From contig OY720348.1 in assembly GCA_963082975.1 (NCBI GenBank), forward strand, positions 17,103,146 to 17,167,145: a DNA stretch of 64,000 nt. Direction: 5' to 3'. A program made the position numbers and the translations under genes. Below are positions 10,627-22,115 of this stretch, one piece after another (the stretch's first letter is position 1; each line of letters begins with the position of its first letter). A model generated the notes under the pieces. It worked only from the letters and a program-made list of their open reading frames with translations, ran no database searches and was not told the origin of the DNA. The stretch is from Labia minor. Taxonomy: Eukaryota > Arthropoda > Insecta > Dermaptera > Spongiphoridae.

Positions 10627-12592
10627 ATGGTAATTATTAATTATAATTTGTTTTTACTTCAAAAACAAAAACAAAAATCTATTTTAATTCATTAATATTT
10701 ACAGTCTCAAAATGTCAAAGTATGTGACATCGGTGATGATGTAAAAGTTGCATTAAAAAAATTTCGATTTCAAAAAAGTGAAACAAACTCAGCATTGATA
10801 TGTAAGATTCATTTATACAAATTGATCGATCTATTTTAATTGTTTGATGTGTGTTTTTTTTATTTATTTATTTTGTTTTAAGTGAAAGTTGATCGAGAAA
10901 AACAATGTATACGTATTGATGAGTTGTGTGAGGTATGTTTATAATAACATTTATTATATTTTAACATTATATCAAATATTTATTTTCAATAACTATTATT
11001 CAATTAAAAAAAAATTAAAAGGGCAACAATGAAACTTAATGTTTATTTAAACAAGGTATTATAATAGGTTAATTTAAAATTGAAATGTATTCTATAAGGG
11101 AATTTTGTAAATAAAACCACTTATTGATATTTGTTATTGTAAATTTATTAAAAAAAATACAATATTTTTTTGTATGTGGTTTTATTTACAAAATTCCCTT
11201 ATAAATAAAAACAGCCACCAAAGTTTTAATAATTTAAATGTGTTCTAGTTTATATTTTTAATTTCATTTCATTAATTTTATCCTAATAATATATTGTACA
11301 TATAAAAAAAATTTAGAATATAATTATACCTACATTTATTTATGCATTTTAAAATTTATTAAATTAATTTCTTTGAGTCCTCAAAGAGACTCATTCTCAC
11401 AACCACCAATAATATTGGATCATTTTTCAAAGAATATATATATATTATTCAAATATATTTTTTTTAGAATACAAGTCTAGAAGAGTTAAGAGAGATTTTG
11501 CCAGGCCATCAACCTCGATTTATCGTTTATAACTGTAAACTAGATCATGGTGATGGAAGAATATCCTATCCAATGTGTTTCATTTTTGTCACGCCAAGAG
11601 GTATTCTCTTTTATAATCAATTTTTAATATTAAAAATATGGAAAAAAATACAGTGAAATTTCTTCTATTGGAAAACGTTAGATTATATAAATTTTGTCTT
11701 CTTTTAATATACACTTGTATCAAACGATTCCATTATAAGGTATTTTCACTGTACTTAGTTAACTATAAAATTATTATTATTAATATAATTTAATTAAGTT
11801 GCATGATTAATATCAACTAATTTATAATTATATAATGTATAGGAAATTCTTTAATGATTTCATTTTATACCTAAACCGTTTTCATATTTGGTATTGCAAA
11901 GGGTAAATTTGTTTTTCTTTCATTGAATATGAATTATAAATTAAATTTTATCTATTTATCAAATTATATTTATTTCTAATTGGTTTAATTTTTTTTTATA
12001 ATTGAAAAAAAAAATTACATATAAATATAAATATAAATATATACAATTAATTATCAAAATATATATGTGCCACTCAGAAGCCAAACAGATTAACTCCAAT
12101 TTTTAAAATTTTGCTAGTAATGTAATGTAATCTGCAACATGAAGTGAATAATGAACTTGATAATCTTAATATTGCAATTCAATAAACTTTTTTCTGTAAT
12201 TTAATACAAGCTTGGAACTTTGGGCTTCATTTTCTCAGTTTCTTTAAATGTGGAGTTAATCGCTTTGGCTTCTGAGTGGCACATATATTTCTGTTTCCTA
12301 ATATACATACATACTTATATAAATAAATAAAAACTAAAGTTATTTATATATTTATAAAATTAAACAATTGATTGATATAAATATAATTTTTATCATAATT
12401 CTTTTTGTATTAAAAATAGTAATTCATATTTATATTTAATGATTTGTTTTAGATAGCCAAATTGAATTGCAAATCATGTATGCTGGCACAAAATTAGCTT
12501 TACAAAAAGAAGCTGATCTCACTCGTTCATTTGAAGTACGGGAATTGGATGAATTAACTGATGAATGGTTGCAAGAAAAATTAATGAAATAA
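10627..12592 (+). CDS. GMF: Glia maturation factor (ADF-homology protein)
   Basis: Five exons, 10627-10629 (the ATG alone), 10705-10801, 10883-10932, 11468-11600 and 12453-12592, encode 140 residues in closed phase, close to the roughly 142 of vertebrate GMF. Conserved words are [17 protein letters not shown] at the N-terminus, [20 protein letters not shown] and [15 protein letters not shown] in the middle, and [16 protein letters not shown] and [11 protein letters not shown] at the end. The fold is a single ADF-H domain. In the family GMF binds the Arp2/3 complex rather than actin monomers, helps debranch actin filaments and inhibits nucleation in the cytoplasm. Introns 3 and 4 each contain a foldback MITE. 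The one-codon first exon decides the start: the acceptor immediately follows with SQNVKVCD. Confidence 0.93.
11093..11203. mobile_element. Foldback MITE in GMF intron 3
   Basis: Terminal inverted repeats of about 28 bp start TATAAGGGAATTTTGTAAAT and are near-perfectly mirrored at the right end. The interior is only about 55 bp of AT. TA or TATA at the ends would suit a Tc1/mariner-type MITE. It has no coding capacity. Confidence 0.75.
12061..12288. mobile_element. Foldback MITE in GMF intron 4
   Basis: Inverted ends of about 38 bp: GTGCCACTCAGAAGCC on the left and GGCTTCTGAGTGGCAC on the right, each continuing into ATATAT and into a TTAACTCCA/TGGAGTTAA pair. The superfamily was not settled. 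TA-rich flanks hide any target duplication. Confidence 0.75.
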
Positions 12593-12623
12593 ATGAATAT
12601 AATATTTAGTAATGGATGAGAAA

Positions 12624-12629
12624 AATAAA
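12624..12629 (+). terminator. Poly(A) signal of GMF
   Basis: AATAAA about 30 nt after the stop codon, in a good position to define a short 3' UTR. Confidence 0.55.
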
Positions 12630-14617
12630 CAAACGTTAACTATAATTTATTGAATTTTACTCCATTTATCAATTTGCAATTAGTAAAATAATATATTTTA
12701 TAGTTTTAACATTAAAAAAAAAATAAAAAAAAGCAATTTATTATTATAATTAATCATAAAAATATAATTTATTATGTATGATGCTTTTATTGTAGTGAAA
12801 GATATTAATTATAGGGAATCACGAACAAACTTTTATTCCACGTTCTAAACATACACCAATATGTAATTCCAATTTTTTCCAAATCTAAACATTTTGTAAT
12901 GCATTTATTATAAAATAAAAATGTATAAAAATTCATAATCTGAAAAATTTCATTAATTAGCGTGTATGTCAATAAGTTTGTAAATTTTTGAAAGAAAAAT
13001 AGTTTTTTTTTAATGAAAAAAGCATATATTTTCTAACTTTATCCAATGTTTTTTATTCTTCGCAAATAATAAGTACACGGATTTATTGATCTCAATCGTA
13101 ACATAAATAAATGATAACCAGGAACAGGGACATCAACAATATGAATTGATGAATATCTTTTAACTATTTATATTCTTTTATAATTTTACTCCTGTTATAA
13201 AATTATAATTGATTGATTTAATATATAAATGGTATAATAATTTAATATATGGTTTATTTGCTTAAAGCAATGCTTAATAATTAAGATTAAAATTAGATTT
13301 GATTAACAATATAAAATAATGACGGATAAATAACTATAATTTTATATATACGCACTATTATATTAGTCTATTAATTAACCCAGTCTCAAATTCAATATTA
13401 AAGAATTGATTTTTATAATAATAAAAAAATCACCGATAAATTGTTCAATTAAAAAAAATCTATGGGAATATAACCATGATATATATATATATATAAATTT
13501 TAAAATATTTTTCATTTTTTAAAATGAAGTAATTATTCAGAAACTTTAAAATATCATACAATTAAACTGATGAGACTACTGATTTATATGCATTTACAAA
13601 TGAAATGTTAATTATAATTTTATTAGAGAAATTCCTTTTTATATATTTATTATAAATACTCTGAAATTTTTATATATTTAATTAAAAATAAAAACATTTC
13701 TTAATTTCAACAAGTTTTTTTTTAACATTTATTTTTATTATTACATTATTTATTCATAATTTTTATTGTGAAAATTAATATAAAATTTAATTAGAAATTA
13801 ATAATTTTCTTTAATTAAGGAAAAAGTAAGAGAATATTTTTGTAGTATATACTTTTTGAAAATTATACATATGAACACTGATTGAAATTCAATGTTAAAC
13901 ATTAAAAATGAGAAGAAAAAAAAAGAATTAATTATGAGTATTAAGTTGTATTAAATAATTATTTTTAAAAATTATTAAAGATTAGAGATTAAATAAAAAC
14001 GGACGGAAAAATTAGTTTATCAACTTTATATAGTTGATAAGAATTAGTGAGGGAAATGACGATGATATATATATATGTCTGTAATAAATGGCAATGATAT
14101 GAAAATATCAATAAATTAATAATTATATTTAATGAAGTTGTATTATATATTTTGCTAATTTTGAAACTAAGAATTACTAGACAAAAAATATTCCAATATA
14201 TGCTAAATAATTTACTAAATAGGATACTTTATTAATGAATAAATAAAAGTTTAAAGGTGTCAGACAATTTTAATAGTTTTTTAGAAGATAATCGACCCAA
14301 ATAAATTATAATAGTTAAAGTTATAAACAGATTAGATTACAAAATTTCAAATTTGTATTTTTTTAAGCAATAATATGAAAAAAAACAAAACTTATATTAA
14401 CTTATTAATTTATGAATATATTATACATAGATATATGGATCAATATAAAAAAAAGATATTTTATGAATCATTTCTATAAATAATTTATAAAGATTTGTGA
14501 AGTCTTGAACTAAATCATTTATGCATTGGTTCCACTTATTAATTTGTAGTCGTTGAAATATGTAAGTGTTTATACATTCAAAATTGACAATGTCCATTTG
14601 TTGAAGATTTTGAAAAT
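12630..14617. other. AT-rich interval between convergent GMF and cni
   Basis: About 2 kb of AT-rich sequence holding the 3' ends of two tail-to-tail genes. Only short AT microsatellites and A/T runs are visible. No exon, RNA gene or defined transposon was recognised. Confidence 0.5.
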
Positions 14618-15729
14618 TCAGGTTGAAATAAGAGAATATATCATTCTAAAAATAAGACATAAATGAATAAAATAAATTCTAAATAATATTATATTAAATA
14701 AAAATCTAATTGTGTTCTGCTTGAAACATTTTAACTAATAATAATAATAATAATTGAAAGAATTGTTTTTATTTTTTAATTTGTTATTGTATTTGCAGTT
14801 GGCATAGATATATTTCACATTTATTCTAAAGTTAAATGTACAAAAATTTAAAAAAAAAATTATAAAAAAATAAATAATTAATTCAATTACAAAAATTGAT
14901 TATTATTGACATAGATAAACGAATAGAATGCTCCATAAATTATATTAATTATTAGCAAGATGACATTTTAAGTCAGCATAATGGTTATAATTAATTGAAT
15001 AAATTCTCTTATTAATTTAGAAAAATTTGTATATGAATAATGGCTGTCAATGAACAAATGTCATAAGAGAAATGTTATTTAAATTAAATTTATAATAAAT
15101 GGTATATAATTACCCATAAAGATAGTAAAAAAATGAAAGTAAGTAAAATGCCAATTTTATCCAACCTTCTCGTTGACATTTACTTAAAACATCAGCATTC
15201 ATTATACTGGTCGGATCATAAAGCCCTGGTCCTGTCATTACTGGTCTCGTACGGTATCTTAAATTTAAGAAAAGTTATATATATATATACACATATATAT
15301 ATATAAATCTACTTTTATCACCTGTTAATATGATACGCAATTAAGGGGATATTTATACACAGGGAAAACCATTCCCCTGATGCTATAAAAAGAAGATTGA
15401 AGAGTGTGTGAAGTATATATTCTGGCAAAACCAACTGAAAAATAAAATCAAAAACTCGAATGATCCATTTCACATAAAATAACATTCAAATTGATTACCG
15501 GATTTAAGCTGTTACATTGATCAATTGGATTTTTATAATCTGTTTTTAATTCATCGATTGCAATGACCTTTTAAAAAAAATTATTTGATTAACCTTAAAA
15601 ATTAGTGATTGTCTTATATTTTTTCATTGAATTCAAATTCTTACTTACATGAAAAATTGAAAAAAATATAAGGAAAGCGTCAATTATTAGAGCAATAATA
15701 TACGAAAATGCTGGAAAATTAAAGGCCAT
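14618..15729 (-). CDS. cni: Cornichon, ER cargo receptor
   Basis: Five minus-strand exons, 15729-15649, 15567-15499, 15434-15322, 15257-15114 and 14645-14618, give 144 residues with matching phases, the usual length of cornichon/CNIH1. Residues 1-27 ([20 protein letters not shown]...) form the first membrane segment. The cytosolic loop [19 protein letters not shown], the second segment, [19 protein letters not shown] and [20 protein letters not shown] follow, ending SLIST. In flies cornichon recruits the TGF-alpha ligand Gurken into COPII vesicles at the endoplasmic reticulum; relatives also act on AMPA receptors. The last exon codes only nine residues and was found by its TTTTTAG acceptor. 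The gene is head to head with MCCC1 and tail to tail with GMF. No odd residues were seen. Confidence 0.95.
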
Positions 15730-16128
15730 GATTCTTAAATTTTATATTTTTTATATTTATCGTAAAACTAACTACTAAAGTTTTTTAAATATTAGCAGAA
15801 CGTTTTTTGATTCATGAAAAGACAATAAAGCAATTCATTTGTAACCCTTTAGAGGGGGTTACTGATCCTATAATATTGCAAGTATGAGTATAAAAAAAAT
15901 ATGAGAATTGACTTGATTGACTTCAACTAGGAAAACAAAAATAAAAAATAGACATTAAATGTTAATGTAAAAAAAAATCATTAAGAATTAAATGCAAATT
16001 GTTAATTAAATTATTTTTTTAAATCGAGCACAAATAATTAGTAACAGGATAAAATATTTAAATTATCATTTATTTATAAAAATCGTGAGAAAATAAATTA
16101 TAATTCTCATCTGACTAGTAATTAAATA

Positions 16129-16165
<37 letters not shown>

Positions 16166-16816
16166 TTATGAACAATTTGAACTTAATAAAATATTTATGA
16201 TAAACAAAACAATTATTAATTTTATTATTAACATTTAAATAAAATTTGAAAAGACAAATTTTCTAAGTTCAAATTATGATATTATAGATAGAATATAGAA
16301 TCTAATTTCACCCATTAGTTATTAAATATAAACAGATTATTACTTTTATTATTATCTATATTAAAAATATATAAACAAAATAATACAATTATTATATTTA
16401 AACATTATGAACAAGGTTAATAAATATTGGGACCCATGTGAGCAATAATTTTATATTTTATACAATTTCTTTAAAATTTTAAAATATTCCTTAGTATAAA
16501 TGTTTAAAAATATTAAATAAATATATTTTATAAAGATTTAATTAAACATTCATATTTGAAAGAAATAATTTTGAAAAAAGAATTTTTGAAGATTTGAATA
16601 ATTCATAAAAATAAATAAAAAAATATAAATTAATATTTTTCGAATAATTTAAGGATTTAATCCTTTTACTATAACCCTATACGTCATTTCAGATAATTAA
16701 TTATATAATCTTCTTATCATTAAAATAATGAATTGCCTAATCATTTCATAATAAAATACATAACTGAGTTATAATATATATATAATTTATTCAATCTTAA
16801 TTCATTAAATAGCAAA
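15730..16816. promoter_or_regulatory. Shared upstream region of divergent cni and MCCC1
   Basis: About 1.1 kb separates the two start codons, so both promoters must lie here or slightly inside. It is very AT-rich, with an (AT)n tract at about 16,132-16,160, and no CpG-rich core or clear TATA/initiator pair was identified. Co-regulation is possible but only inferred from the layout. Confidence 0.4.
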
Positions 16817-19800
16817 ATGAATTTTAAACATTTAGGACATTATTTATTTAAAAGGTATTTCAAAGTGTTTTCCAGTAAAAAATGTATTTAATATAATTGA
16901 TTTCATTATAATTAAGTTTTTTTTCTTTATATAGAACTCATTTCAATGTATATCCAAGACTATTTTCTTCAGGTAATATTAATAAAATTCTCATTGCCAA
17001 TCGAGGAGAAATAGCATGTCGAATAATGAAAACAGCCAAAAAAATGGGAATTAAAACAGTTGCTGTCTATTCTGATGCTGATATTAATTCTTTACATGTT
17101 TCTTTGGTAAAATATTTCTATATTCTTATATATATATAAATCAATTATTAACAAAAATAAACAAAAATGTATATGAAGAATTGTAAATTTTGTGATCATA
17201 AATATTAAATTCAAAAATGTATTAATATACAATTTTATTTTGTTTTTTTTTCTTATTTATATTTAAGTATTTATTTAAATTCAATTTCATAACATTTTTT
17301 TCAATGAGTATAAATAAGGAATAAAATAGTTTTAATTTTTTATTTAAGGCAGATGAAGCTTATTATATTGGACAACCACAATCGCAGGAAAGTTATTTAA
17401 GAGGTGATAAAATATTAAATATAGCTTTACAATCCAAATCGGATGCCATTCATCCCGGTTATGGATTTTTATCAGAAAATTTTGAATTTGCATCATTATG
17501 TACTGATAATAAAGTAGTTTTTATTGGCCCACCTGCTTCTGCCATAAAGGATATGGGAATTAAAAGGTAACCAAATATTATAACTTAATAAACTTCAAGG
17601 AATAAATTTTATGATTTTATCTATTTCTAGTACTTCAAAAGAAATCATGTCTAATGCTGGAGTGCCTGTCATTCCAGGGTATCATGGAACAGATCAATCA
17701 TTGAATGTTTTAACAGAAGAAGCTAAAAAGATTGGCTTCCCAATTATGATAAAAGCTGTACGAGGTGGTGGAGGAAAGGTGACAATTGGTGAAATTTACA
17801 TTTATACTAATATAATCTAATAATATTATTTTCTTAATTAAATTGAATTAAAATATTTATTATGTTAGACATAATTTTGGATGCATATCAATTGAATTTT
17901 TTCTTTTTTTTTGATTTGGAAGGGTTTAAAATTTATCTTTCCTAAAAAAAGTACAATTTGGATTATTGTATTAATTTTTATTTTTAAATCAAATAAATTA
18001 TAAATATATAAGATATTTATTACAGAATTCAACACCTAAAGTTTTTTTATTTTTAATAAAAAATTTAAAAGTATATTTTTTTATATCAAATGGGAGAAGA
18101 TACCCTATGTAATATAATAAATATTAGTACCATAGGGTTATCTAATTCTAATTTTTAGAGGATGTATATTATTATTATACACACAATTAAATTAAATATA
18201 TTTATTTTATATAATTATTATATATTATTTGATAATTAAAATATTTAATATGTTTTTTAGGGTATGCGAATTGCAATGAAAGAGGATGAATTTTTAGCAC
18301 AATTAGAATCCGCCAAAAGAGAGGCGATTACATCCTTTGGAGATGATGCAATGTTACTTGAAAGATTTGTAGCCAAACCCCGACATGTTGAAGTGCAAGT
18401 ATTTGGTGATAAACATGGAAATTATGTTTATTTATTTGAAAGAGATTGTAGTGTTCAAAGAAGACATCAAAAAATTATTGAAGAAGCTCCAGCTGTAAGA
18501 ATTTTATAAGGTTGATTTATTTTTTTTGTTTTAAATTTATTTACATTTTTATAATTTCAGCCTGGTTTAACTGAAGAAGTTCGTAAAGGTTTAGGAGAGG
18601 CTGCAGTACGCGCTGCGAAAGCTGTAGGTTATGTGGGTGCTGGAACCGTAGAATTTATTTATGAACCGGTGACACAAAAATATTATTTTATGGAAATGAA
18701 CACACGTCTCCAAGTAGAGCATCCAATAACCGAAATGATCACTGGAGTTGATCTTGTAGAATGGCAAATAAAAGTAATGAAAATTTAATATATTATTATT
18801 ATTATTATATATTAATTGATAAAATAAATTAAAAATAAGTTGATAAACATATACGAGGGCAATTTACAAAGTATGTTAAGTTTTGGAATTAAGACAACAC
18901 TAGTACAGGAAATGTTTTTTATTATATACATTTGAAAGAGCAACTAAAATACTATTTTTCTACATAATCACCAAAAAAGTTGAGACATTTATCGTAGAAA
19001 TGGGATTTCTATGAGGAAGGAATTTCGAAGCTCGTTCATCTCTAAGATAAATGTTTCAATTTTTTGGCGATTATGTAGAAAAATAGTATTTTAGTTGCTT
19101 TCAAATGTATATAATAAAAAACATTTTCCTGTACTAGTTTTGTCTTAATTCCAAAACGTAACCTACTTTGTGAATTGCCCTCGTAACTGTTCTTATGATA
19201 TTTTTTATTGTTTTAATAAGATTCTAATTTTAATCAAATATTTTCAGGTAGCTCAAAATGAAAAAATTCCACTATCACAAGATCAATTAAAAATCAATGG
19301 ACATTCATTTGAAGCTCGAATATATGCAGAAAATCCTGATGATGGTTTTTTACCAGGTGCTGGCCCTCTTACATATTTAAATCCTCCTAATTCGAAAGTG
19401 GATGTTCGTGTTGAGACTGGTGTTCGTCAAGGAGACGAAGTATCTGTCTATTATGATCCAATGATTGCTAAATTAGTGGTTTGGGATGAAAATAGAAAAA
19501 ATGCTCTTAATAAATTAAAAACAAATTTATCAGATTACAATGTAAGTAATAAACACATTTTCTATTATTAATTTAAATGTTAATTTAAAAATTGACCCTT
19601 CTAATATTATTTTATTAATTAATTAATTTTTTGAAGATTGCTGGCTTGGATACAAATATTGAATTTCTAATGAATTTAAGTCAACATAATGAATTTATTA
19701 ATGCAAATGTTCATACGGATTTTATTGAACAACATAAATCAGAATTATTAGATAATAAAAAAGTTGATCCTGACGTCATTTTGCAGGTATATATTATTCT

Positions 19801-20996
19801 TGAAATAATTATTCATAATTATTGAAAATATATGGTTTTGCGACCAAGAACTTTCGAATAAATAAATATAGAAAAATAATATAACAAAGAATTCCTGAAA
19901 ATCATCAACTAACTACCAGTAAATTGAATTTATATTTAATCTGTACATTTTTAGAATTCAATTAATGATAAATATTAATTAATATTCAGGCGATTCTTGG
20001 ACTTTTACTAAAAGAAGAAAAAGAAGCAACTCTACTTCCCAATTCTTTATACAAATCTACAAACTGGAGACTGAATCATTATCTAAGAAGAACATTAAAT
20101 TTAACAATTAACAATCAAAGTAATATTCTCAAATTTATATATATATATTGATCAAATGAAAAACAAATGATTAAATATATTATTAACAGAATTTAAGGTG
20201 TCTGCAATTTCATATTCGCCAAGTGTCTATGAGATAACAATTGATGATAAGAATACATCACCAATCATGATTTCTGGTTCTTTAATGTTAAATGGAAATA
20301 TTTTAAACCTTCATACAAAATTCGATAAGGAACAAAAAAAAGCTCGAATTTATTTTGATGAAAATAAAGTGCATCTATTTACACAGGTGAAAGTTTTATT
20401 AAGTCGATTTTATTTTGGTTTATCATCAGGAAAAGATAAAGTTTTTATAATAATTTTTTTTTCCTAGGATGGATGTTATAAAATTCAATTTGATGGTAGG
20501 TTTCATGATGCTAATATCTCTACTATTGGTGAAAGTGCTGGAGATTCTGTGCCAAAATCACCAATGCCTGGAATTATTAATAAAGTATATGTTAAGCCAG
20601 GAGATAAAGTTAAAAAGGGGGATCCACTTCTTGTGATAATTGCTATGAAAATGGAGGTAATTTTTTTATTGAATAAAAAAAAGTTTTTAAAAATTAAAAC
20701 ACAAAATTATTTTAAAATATATTATTATATTTACACAAATATTCAAATAGGTATTAATGATAATAAACACCCATTTATACTCTGCTACTATCTATTGCAA
20801 TGTTGTTATTGTTTTTACGTCAATTAAATATAATAAACATTTTTATATTTATTAATTATGTTTCAAAAAATTAATATAGATTGTATTTTTGTTTTAGCAT
20901 GTCATTAAAGCAAATCAAGATGGGGAAGTAGAACAAGTTTATTTCACCGAAGGTCAAAATGTTGACAAAAATACTATTCTCATTAAATTAATTTAA
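16817..20996 (+). CDS. MCCC1: Methylcrotonoyl-CoA carboxylase subunit alpha (mitochondrial)
   Basis: Twelve exons (16817-16854, 16935-17106, 17349-17566, 17631-17778, 18261-18494, 18561-18773, 19248-19541, 19637-19786, 19990-20119, 20190-20386, 20468-20656, 20898-20996) give 693 residues in closed phase. The basic N-terminus ([20 protein letters not shown]) fits a mitochondrial leader. Biotin carboxylase follows: [20 protein letters not shown], the ATP-grasp loop GGGGKG (about 188-193), [19 protein letters not shown] and [16 protein letters not shown] weakly conserved BT linker leads to the biotinyl domain near residues 625-693, with the lysine at about 659 in IAMKMEH. The enzyme carboxylates 3-methylcrotonyl-CoA in leucine breakdown, together with MCCC2 (not in this window). 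PCCA was considered, but the short linker and overall length fit MCCC1 better. A mariner MITE sits in the intron after exon 6. Confidence 0.93.
18854..19183. mobile_element. Mariner-type foldback MITE in MCCC1 intron
   Basis: Starts CGAGGGCAATTTACAAAGTA and ends with its complement, with TA duplicated on both sides (18,852-53 and 19,184-85). The inverted arms extend about 140 bp each with few mismatches around a roughly 60-bp centre. The TA target and CGAGGG start fit a Tc1/mariner derivative. It has no transposase. Confidence 0.85.
19833..19865 (+). repeat. Tiny LINE 3' remnant
   Basis: The words GCGACCAAGAACTTTCGAA and AAATATAG match the 3' end of the LINE family seen at 6750-6815. Only some 30 bp are recognisable, inside the MCCC1 intron after exon 8. 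Confidence 0.4.
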
Positions 20997-21145
20997 ATAT
21001 ATATCTCAAAATTTACAAAGAAATATTGTTACCTTTTCTGTTATTATAGAGATTGAGAGAGTAATTCGGATAATCTTATAACATATAAATTTTAAATATG
21101 TATATATATATAAATTATCTTTTCTCTTTATTTTCCTAATGTCAA

Positions 21146-21151
21146 AATAAA
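21146..21151 (+). terminator. Poly(A) signal of MCCC1
   Basis: AATAAA about 150 nt after the stop, the first good signal downstream. Other AATAAA-like words follow near 21,235. Confidence 0.45.
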
Positions 21152-22115
21152 TTTTACGATTCTATTATACTTATATAATATATATAATTTATATATTATA
21201 TATATGTGTATATTGGTTGATAACTATTTTTCAAAATAAATATATTTTTAAATAGCTGTTGAAGTTTCAAGCCAGGTTATTTGTGCATCTTGCCATCTGA
21301 AAATGATAAAATTTATATATTATATATATTAATTGTTATTGAATATAATATTATAACTATTTTGTATTATTTTAAATTTTAAAAGAATCTCTTTTTATAA
21401 ATATATATATATAAATATATAAATGTTTTACTTTAAAAGAAAATGTGTTTTTATTTTTTTCGCTTAAATTATTTTTAAATTATTTACTGATTTATTTTTT
21501 CAGAAATTTTTTTAATAAGATATTTTATTTAAATCAAAGACAAAAAATAAACCAAAATTTAGATTTTCTTCCATAAATAAAAAAAAAAAAATAATTAAAT
21601 AAAACAAAGTAGACAAAAATATTTCAATTAATTTAATATTTATATTTTATATTAATGAATAAATTTAGAATAAATAAAAAATATACTTTTATAAAGAATT
21701 ATATTAAAGTTATTTTTTATTTATTATTTTTTTTAATTTAAATAGAAATTTAATTTCATTAAATATTTATCTGTAAAAATATGTGATATTTTTCATTTCT
21801 TAGTCAAAAGCATTATTTAAATTTTCAAATATATTCAATTTTACAAAATCCGTATAATTAAATTAATTTTTAAAAAAATTATATATTATGAATAATCTAT
21901 TAAGATTTAACGGATTTAATTAATAATAATTAAAAGTTTCTAAAATTATAATCTATAATCAAATTTTTATAAAGAATATTTGTGATGGTAAAATTCTATA
22001 ATTGGTTAATTCAGTAGTAAAAATAAGTGATATTTTTCATATATTTCATTCAAATTTCAATCAAAAGTCAATTTCTCATAATAAAAGAAATTTTTTTTAC
22101 TAATAAATCATTCAA
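21152..22115. other. AT-rich interval between convergent MCCC1 and MINDY4B
   Basis: About 1 kb of A/T runs with no defined repeat end or exon seen. It contains the 3' UTRs of the two facing genes. Confidence 0.5.
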
